Below, piece after piece: positions 51,247 through 56,155 of a stretch of DNA of 56,155 bases. The stretch spans positions 1 through 56,155 of the forward strand of contig URUK01000016.1 of assembly GCA_900551055.1 (NCBI GenBank). The letters are read 5' to 3'. Each line of letters opens with the position of its first letter. Within the stretch, counting starts at the first letter, position 1. Position numbers and translations under genes: made by a program. The DNA is from an uncultured Prevotella sp. (GTDB lineage: Bacteria; Bacteroidota; Bacteroidia; Bacteroidales; Bacteroidaceae). The notes under the pieces were generated by a model. That model saw only the letters and a list, made by a program, of their open reading frames with translations. It was not told the origin of the DNA and ran no database searches.

Positions 51247-52497
51247 TTATTCCCTTACTTGTCCTTCTCCTTCGATGAGCCACTTGTATGTAGTCAGCTC
51301 TTCAAGGCCCATCGGACCGCGCGGTCCGAGCTTCTGTGTGCTTATTCCTATCTCTGCTCCGAGGCCGAACTGGGCGCCGTCCGTGAAGCTCGTCGGTGCG
51401 TTCCAGTACACGCAGGCGGCATCGACCTTGGCCTGAAACAGGCGTGCCCGGCCTTCGTCCTGCGTTATTATGCACTCGCTGTGGCCTGAACCGAAGTGTG
51501 AGATGTGCTCCAATGCAGTGTCGATTGACGGCACAGTCTTTACCGACATGGCGTAATCCATGAACTCGGTGCCGTAACTTTCGGCGGTGGCATGTCGCAA
51601 GAGAGCCTGCGGATAGTGGCCGTCCAAGGCCGTGTAGGCGTCTTCGTCGGCGTAAATCACGACGTTGCTCTTGCCAAGCGGTGAGCACAGGGCAGGCAAG
51701 TCGGCCAGTCTTGCACTGTGGATGACGAGGCAATCCAAGGCGTTGCATACGCTTACGCGCCGCGTCTTGGCGTTGTTTATGATGCGTGCGCCCATCTCGG
51801 TGTCGCCAAACTCGTCGAAGTACGTGTTCACAACGCCTGCGCCAGTCTCTATCACGGGCACTTTGGCCGTGTCGCGGACAAACTCAATGAGCCTTTTTCC
51901 GCCCCTCGGGATGCACAGGTCGACGTAACCTACGGCCGAGAGCAGCGCTCCTGTGGCCTCGTGGGTGGCCGGAAGCAGCTCGACAACCGACTTTCCGCAC
52001 ACTCCGCAACGTTCAAGCACGCTGTGGATAAGCTCCACTATGGCGCGGTTGGAGCAGTCGGCGTCGTGCCCTCCCTTAAGGATGCAGGCGTTGCCCGACT
52101 TGAAACAGAGGGAGAACACGTCGAAGCTGACGTTCGGACGGGCTTCGTATATCACGCCGACAACGCCGAACGGCACGCTGATGCGCCGCAGTCGGAGGCC
52201 GTTAGGCAGCGTCCTTGCGCTGCTGGTTTTGCCCAATGGTGACGGCAGCGACGCCACATGGCGCATGTCCTGGGCAATGTCGGCGAGCCGTTTTTCGGTC
52301 AGTTGCAGTCGGTCATACAGCGGATTGGCGCGTTCCATGCGCTTCAGGTCTTCGACGTTGGCAGCCAGCAGCACGTCTTTGTTTGCCGTTATGGCGTTGG
52401 CCAAGGCGCATAACACCCTGTTCCTCGCGTCGTCCGGCACAACGGCAAGCTCGCGTCCGGCGGCCTTTACGCGGCTGAATATGTCTTCGTATGTCAT
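51247..52497 (-). CDS. proA: Gamma-glutamyl phosphate reductase
   Basis: A 416-residue NADPH-dependent aldehyde-dehydrogenase-like enzyme; second step of proline synthesis. FGVVGVIYEARPNVSFDVFS, SGNACILKGG and the active-site Cys in RRVSVCNALDCLVIH are conserved, and the tail carries LGPRGPMGLEELTTYKW. It starts 33 bp after the proB stop, so the two form an operon. Confidence 0.96.
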   Translation of the reverse strand: MTYEDIFSRVKAAGRELAVVPDDARNRVLCALANAITANKDVLLAANVEDLKRMERANPLYDRLQLTEKRLADIAQDMRHVASLPSPLGKTSSARTLPNGLRLRRISVPFGVVGVIYEARPNVSFDVFSLCFKSGNACILKGGHDADCSNRAIVELIHSVLERCGVCGKSVVELLPATHEATGALLSAVGYVDLCIPRGGKRLIEFVRDTAKVPVIETGAGVVNTYFDEFGDTEMGARIINNAKTRRVSVCNALDCLVIHSARLADLPALCSPLGKSNVVIYADEDAYTALDGHYPQALLRHATAESYGTEFMDYAMSVKTVPSIDTALEHISHFGSGHSECIITQDEGRARLFQAKVDAACVYWNAPTSFTDGAQFGLGAEIGISTQKLGPRGPMGLEELTTYKWLIEGEGQVRE

Positions 52498-52530
52498 TGC
52501 TTTTATTGTTGTTGTGGGTTGATGTTCCGG

Positions 52531-53325
52531 TCACAAGCTGTCTTCGGCAGCGCGTCTTGAGGGCAGGAATTCCGTGTGCGGCGTGTTTTCGGGGTGCAGC
52601 ATGAGTTCTTTCACCACGTCGTCGCGCCGTCCGTTGGCTATTATTACACGTATTCCACTGTCAGCCGTGCGCATGGCGATGCCGCATTTGGCCGCCATTC
52701 CGCCGCGTCCGAAGCTGCTTTTACCGCTGCCAGCATAGCCGCTTACGTCGCGTCCCGGCTCCACTTGGCCTATTAGCCGTGCCGAAGGGTCGTCGGGGTT
52801 GCCGTCATAAATGCCGTCGACGTTGGTGAGCAGTATCAGCGTGTCGGCCTTAATCATCTGCGCCATCAGTCCCGACAGCTCGTCGTTGTCGGTGAACATC
52901 AGCTCGGTGACGCTCACGGTGTCGTTCTCGTTGACAACTGGCAGTACGCCGTTTTCGAGCATCACCGCCATGCAGGCACGCAGGTTGGAGTATTCCAATG
53001 GTGAAGTGAAGTTCTCTTTCATCGTGAGCACCTGCCCAACCTTTATGCCGTATTCGCGGAAAAGGGTGTAATACATGTTTACGAGCTTCACCTGTCCTAC
53101 TGCGGAATACAGCTGGCGCTGCTCCACGCTGTCAAGATGCGGCTCGGCTCCAAGCTCTCCACGGCCTGACGCTACGGCTCCGCTCGACACCAAAATGACT
53201 TCGTGCCCTTGGCTGCGGAGCCATGCCAGCTGGTCTACAAGCGCGGATATGCGCGTTGTGTCGAGTTTGCCGTCGTCACGGGTGAGCACGTTGCTGCCAA
53301 CCTTTACAACTATTTTTTCAGGCAT
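52531..53325 (-). CDS. proB: Glutamate 5-kinase, short form
   Basis: A 264-residue amino-acid-kinase-fold enzyme; first step of proline synthesis. IVVKVGSNVLT is the phosphate-binding start, VILVSSGAVASGRGELG the nucleotide loop, PVVNENDTVSV the glutamate site, and GRGGMAAKCGIAMRTADSGI the C-terminal motif. The PUA domain of longer homologues such as the E. coli enzyme is missing; kinase-only forms are known. It is upstream of proA on the same transcript. Confidence 0.95.
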   Translation of the reverse strand: MPEKIVVKVGSNVLTRDDGKLDTTRISALVDQLAWLRSQGHEVILVSSGAVASGRGELGAEPHLDSVEQRQLYSAVGQVKLVNMYYTLFREYGIKVGQVLTMKENFTSPLEYSNLRACMAVMLENGVLPVVNENDTVSVTELMFTDNDELSGLMAQMIKADTLILLTNVDGIYDGNPDDPSARLIGQVEPGRDVSGYAGSGKSSFGRGGMAAKCGIAMRTADSGIRVIIANGRRDDVVKELMLHPENTPHTEFLPSRRAAEDSL

Positions 53326-53337
53326 ATCTTTATTTTT

Positions 53338-53410
53338 TGGAGTTAAGGGAGTTATTACCGGGAGTTAAAGAAGTTAATGGAGTTAGAGGAGTTAAAGACA
53401 AATGTCTTGT
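53338..53410. repeat. GGAGTTAAAG half element
   Basis: The left arm only (GGAGTTAAGGGAGTTATTAC, then several GGAGTTAAAG words) ends in AAAGACAAATGTCTT. There is no right arm; array copy 13 begins about 35 bp further on. This may be a truncated hairpin element. Confidence 0.75.
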
Positions 53411-53443
53411 TGGATGATGAATGATTATAACCTTGTCTATATG

Positions 53444-53575
53444 TGATTGAAAATCAATGTGTTACATACCGCATTGCAAAAGGTGGCCTTTTGGCTTGCA
53501 AAAGACGGTCTTTTACCGGCTAAAAGACCGCCTTTTACAGCCTGAAAGACGGCCTTTCGCAAAGCGGCAAATGAA
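53444..53575. repeat. Phased GGCC array, copy 13
   Basis: Unit centres lie at 53485, 53507, 53529 and 53551, each 22 bp apart (GGTGGCC, GACGGTC, GACCGCC, GACGGCC). An ATTGA-AAA-TCAAT palindrome is centred at 53452, 33 bp before. A TTCTTCATTCTTCACTTTTC repeat (family F, 53573-53625) follows up to the acyl-CoA synthetase stop. Confidence 0.87.
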
Positions 53576-53622
53576 TTCTTCATTCTTCACTTTTCGTTAG
53601 CTTACCGCTGACTTTCAGTTCT

Positions 53623-55287
53623 TCACTTCTCTTTCTTGTTGTCCTTGTCGCGAATTTCCACGCGGCGTATCTTGCCGCTGATGGTCTTCGGCAGTTCGTC
53701 AACAAACTCAATGATGCGCGGATACTTGTAGGGCGCGGTCTCGTGCTTCACGTGGTTCTGCAGTTCCTTTACCAGTTCGTCGCCTGCCTTGTCCTTCCAG
53801 TCCTTGTGGAGTACCACTGTCGCCTTGACAACCATGCCGCGGATGTCGTCTGGAACGCCCGTTATGGCACATTCTACGACAGCCGGATGCGTCATCAGCG
53901 CACTCTCGACTTCGAACGGCCCGATGCGGTAGCCGCTGCTCTTGATTACGTCGTCGATGCGTCCTTCAAACCAGTAATAGCCGTCTTCGTCGCGCCATGC
54001 CATGTCGCCGGTGTGGTAAACGCCGTCGTGCCATACCTGGCGGTTCTTCTCCTCGTCGCGGTAATACCCCTTGAAAAGCCCTATGGGCTTGCCCTTGTCG
54101 GTATGTATTACAATCTCGCCCTTCTCTCCGTCCTCGCACGGAGAGCCGTCGGGGCGAACCAGGTCGATGTCATATTGCGGATTGGGCATGCCCATGCTGC
54201 CCGGCTTGGGCGTCATCCAAGGCATCGTTCCGAGCGTCATCGTCGTCTCGGTCTGGCCGAAGCCCTCCATCAGACGTATGCCCGTGAGCTTCAGGAACTT
54301 GTCATACACCGCCGGGTTGAGCGCCTCGCCCGCCGTACAGCAGTAGCGCAGGGATGACAGGTCGTACTTGGAAAAGTCCTCGTGTATCATGAAGCGGTAT
54401 ACCGTCGGCGGCGCGCAGAACGACGTTATGCGGTATTCCTCTATCTTGCGCATTATCTTTTCGGCGGTAAACTTCTGGTGTTCGAACACGAAAACCACTG
54501 CCCCTGCGAACCATTGTCCGTACAGTTTGCCCCACGCGGCCTTGCCCCAGCCGGTGTCGGCGACGGTCAGATGGATGCTGTCTTCCGTCAGGTTGTGCCA
54601 GAAAGCGCCTGTTGTGATGTGCCCGAGGGCGTAAAGATAGTCGTGGGCTACCATCTTCGGCTCGCCGCTTGTGCCGCTGGTGAAGTACATCAGCATGGTG
54701 TCGTCGTTGCTGTTGACGTGCTCCGGGCGCACGAACTGCGGCGCGTCAGTCCACTCCTTGTGCCAGTCGTGGAAGCCGTCGCGCGTCTCCGGCCCTATGC
54801 TTACAAGCGTCTTGAGCGTAGGGCTGTCTTTCAGCGAGCCTTCAACCTGCGTCATCACGTAGTCTTCTCCTACGCAGATGATGGCCTTCACGTCAGCCCT
54901 GTTGTTGCGGTAAACAATGTCGTGGGTGGTAAGCATGTGCGTTGCGGGCACCGCCACGGCTCCGAGCTTGTGCAGTGCGAGCATCGACAGCCAGAACTCA
55001 TACCTGCGTTTGAGTATCAGCATTACAACGTCGTCGTGCCCGATGCCAAGCGTCTGGAAGTAAGAAGCTGCGCGGTCGCTCTGTTCCTTGAGGTCTTTGA
55101 AAGTGAAACGTATGCAGTTGTCTTCGTCGTCAGTCCATAAAAGGGCCAGCTTGTCAGGCTTTTCCTCCGCCCAAACGTCCATCACGTCGTAGGCGAAGTT
55201 GAAGTTGTCGGGCACTATGAAGTGCAGGTTTTCCTTGTAATCCTCGACAGACGTGAAGTGTGTCTGCGTCAAAAATCTTTCTATCAT
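53623..55287 (-). CDS. AMP-forming acyl-CoA synthetase
   Basis: A 554-residue adenylate-forming enzyme activating an acyl acid to its CoA thioester through an acyl-AMP. Motifs are the P-loop YFTSGTSGEPKMVAHDY, the A5 core GFGQTETT, the hinge YHTGDMAWRDEDGYYWFEGR and the catalytic Lys in PKTISGKIRRVE. Overall resemblance is to acetyl- or medium-chain (ACSM-like) synthetases of Bacteroides, where the gene is also beside an XRE-cupin regulator. The substrate is not determined; acetate, propionate or phenylacetate-type acids are possible. Confidence 0.92.
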   Translation of the reverse strand: MIERFLTQTHFTSVEDYKENLHFIVPDNFNFAYDVMDVWAEEKPDKLALLWTDDEDNCIRFTFKDLKEQSDRAASYFQTLGIGHDDVVMLILKRRYEFWLSMLALHKLGAVAVPATHMLTTHDIVYRNNRADVKAIICVGEDYVMTQVEGSLKDSPTLKTLVSIGPETRDGFHDWHKEWTDAPQFVRPEHVNSNDDTMLMYFTSGTSGEPKMVAHDYLYALGHITTGAFWHNLTEDSIHLTVADTGWGKAAWGKLYGQWFAGAVVFVFEHQKFTAEKIMRKIEEYRITSFCAPPTVYRFMIHEDFSKYDLSSLRYCCTAGEALNPAVYDKFLKLTGIRLMEGFGQTETTMTLGTMPWMTPKPGSMGMPNPQYDIDLVRPDGSPCEDGEKGEIVIHTDKGKPIGLFKGYYRDEEKNRQVWHDGVYHTGDMAWRDEDGYYWFEGRIDDVIKSSGYRIGPFEVESALMTHPAVVECAITGVPDDIRGMVVKATVVLHKDWKDKAGDELVKELQNHVKHETAPYKYPRIIEFVDELPKTISGKIRRVEIRDKDNKKEK

Positions 55288-55317
55288 GTTACTATTACCT
55301 ATAAAGATTGTGGTAGT

Positions 55318-55449
55318 TATAGAAGTTAAAGAAGTTATCGCTCGCTGCGCTCGCTAAGTATTTAAAGCCATTACCTTTGTATCAAGGCTCTATTTGCAGA
55401 GCATTTGGCTTTAACTTCTTTAACTTCCTATAACTTCTTTAACTTCTAA
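55318..55449. repeat. GAAGTTAAAG hairpin with CGCTCGCTGCGCTCGCT core
   Basis: The left side has AGTTATAGAAGTTAAAGAAG, then a GCTCGCTGCGCTCGCTAAGT core and TTTAAAGCCATTACCTTTG. The right side is TTGGCTTTAACTTCTTTAAC and further complementary words. A partial copy with the same core lies at 56101-56155, at the window edge; relatives lie at 3003-3087 and 13024-13137. Confidence 0.8.
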
Positions 55450-55456
55450 ACAAAAC

Positions 55457-56011
55457 TCAGAATATCACCGCCAGGAACTTAACCGCCTTGCCGTCGAGGG
55501 CACGCATGCAGTGAGGCTGCGAGGCGTCGAAGTATATGCTGTCGCCCTCTGACAGCTGAAGGGTCTTCTTTCCGATGGTTATTTCGAGGCGGCCTTCGGT
55601 CACCATGTCGAACTCCTGCCCCTGATGGGAGTTCTTTTCGAGAGGAGTTCCGTCCGGCTTAGGCTCTACAAGCACCATGAAAGGCTCTGCCGTGCGGCCG
55701 CGGAAGCCGCTTGCCAGGCTCTGATACTTGTACGCCTTGCGCCTTTCTACGCTCTTTCCCTGCCCCTTGCGAGTAAGGAAATACATGCTCATGTGAGGCT
55801 CTTCGCCGAACAGGAGCACGTCCAACGCTATGCCGTATTTCCTTGAAATCTTCTGCATTGAGCTGATTGACAGCTCCGCTTCGCCGTTCTCGGCCTTCAG
55901 GTATGCTTCAAGCGAGACGCCGCACAGGTCGGCAACGTCTTGCGCCGGAATGTCGAGCACGTCGCGGAGACCTTTCAGCCGTTCGCCGATTTGTTTTATC
56001 TCATCTTCCAT
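55457..56011 (-). CDS. XRE-family regulator with C-terminal cupin
   Basis: A 184-residue transcription factor. Residues about 8-62 form the helix-turn-helix (LKGLRDVLDIPAQDVADLCG, then VSLEAYLKAENGEAELSISS). Residues about 115-180 form a cupin domain (HQGQEFDMVTEGRLEITIGK and LSEGDSIYFDASQPHCMRAL) that usually senses a small ligand. It is directly upstream of the acyl-CoA synthetase, so it probably controls that gene and itself. Confidence 0.93.
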   Translation of the reverse strand: MEDEIKQIGERLKGLRDVLDIPAQDVADLCGVSLEAYLKAENGEAELSISSMQKISRKYGIALDVLLFGEEPHMSMYFLTRKGQGKSVERRKAYKYQSLASGFRGRTAEPFMVLVEPKPDGTPLEKNSHQGQEFDMVTEGRLEITIGKKTLQLSEGDSIYFDASQPHCMRALDGKAVKFLAVIF

Positions 56012-56039
56012 TTAGTAACCGTTTTAGTTGTTATTGCGA

Positions 56040-56047
56040 CAAAAGTA
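56040..56047 (-). promoter_or_regulatory. -7 box for the XRE-cupin gene
   Basis: TACTTTTG on the minus strand matches TAnnTTTG, 28 bp before the start codon. A proper -33 TTG is absent (TTC at the expected place). Confidence 0.5.
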
Positions 56048-56100
56048 CAAATAAAATGTCAGCGAATGAAATTTTTATAAGAAAAAGATTGGAAAGTAAA

Positions 56101-56155
56101 TAGTTAGAGTAGTTAAAGTAGTTAACGCTCGCTGCGCTCGCTAAGTAGTTAAAGT
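56101..56155. repeat. GTTAAAG repeat with CGCTCGCTGCGCTCGCT core, cut by window end
   Basis: AGTAGTTAAAGTAGTTAACG and CTCGCTGCGCTCGCTAAGTA match the left side and core of the element at 55318-55449. The right side is beyond the window. Confidence 0.7.

Overview
The window reads as a chromosomal segment of a Bacteroidales bacterium, most likely Prevotella-like. The reasons are Bacteroidetes promoters (TTG, 19-20 bp, TAnnTTTG), the type IX secretion proteins PorU and PorV, an N-succinylornithine carbamoyltransferase of the Bacteroides type, several short lipoprotein leaders and the aroQ/xerD divergent pair. No prophage, rRNA, CRISPR array or transposase gene was found. Almost everything is single-copy core or envelope metabolism.

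Layout. 0.2-2.6 kb: a secreted family 2 glycoside hydrolase. 3.1-15.9 kb: a long minus-strand run that looks like a Gram-negative version of the Bacillus Ytr operon: an operator/promoter, a small DUF3836-like protein, a YtrB-like ATPase, three paralogous permeases, a YtrA-like GntR repressor, a MacB/LolD-type ATPase, two FtsX permeases, a MacA-like adaptor, a TolC-like channel and a GIN-domain lipoprotein. 16.6-19.9 kb: a PAP2 phosphatase with a stop codon after its signal peptide, and an outer-membrane barrel. 20.4-26.2 kb: purL and a split chromate transporter pair. 28-37.9 kb: a FAH-family gene, porU, porV, ispF, pyrE, a START-like protein, argH and a lipoprotein. 38-42.4 kb: tRNA-Gly, tRNA-Leu, a TPR/OmpA-like lipoprotein, a thioredoxin-like lipoprotein and comM. 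42.6-48.8 kb: an ABC permease, rbfA, SIMPL, DUF4878, a YiiX-like amidase, an O-methyltransferase, aroQ and xerD. 49-56 kb: an AEC transporter, argF', proA, proB, an acyl-CoA synthetase and its XRE-cupin regulator.

The striking part is the intergenic DNA, which is packed with several interspersed repeat families. (1) Thirteen copies of a phased array: four 15-bp units related to AAAAGGTGGCCTTTT, their centres 22 bp apart, usually followed at 22 or 33 bp by a TGATTATCA-like palindrome. (2) Hairpin elements with long purine-rich arms, in several sequence flavours. (3) CCTCCC/GGGAGG elements.

Two hairpin elements lie in frame inside purL. Another hairpin carries a four-helix-bundle (S23/IVP family) gene and splits the chrA pair. 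Repeats also supply the last codons and stops of aroQ and the gntR gene. I infer that the hairpin families are or were mobile, with the four-helix-bundle element as a candidate autonomous form. This is the most likely undescribed system in the window.
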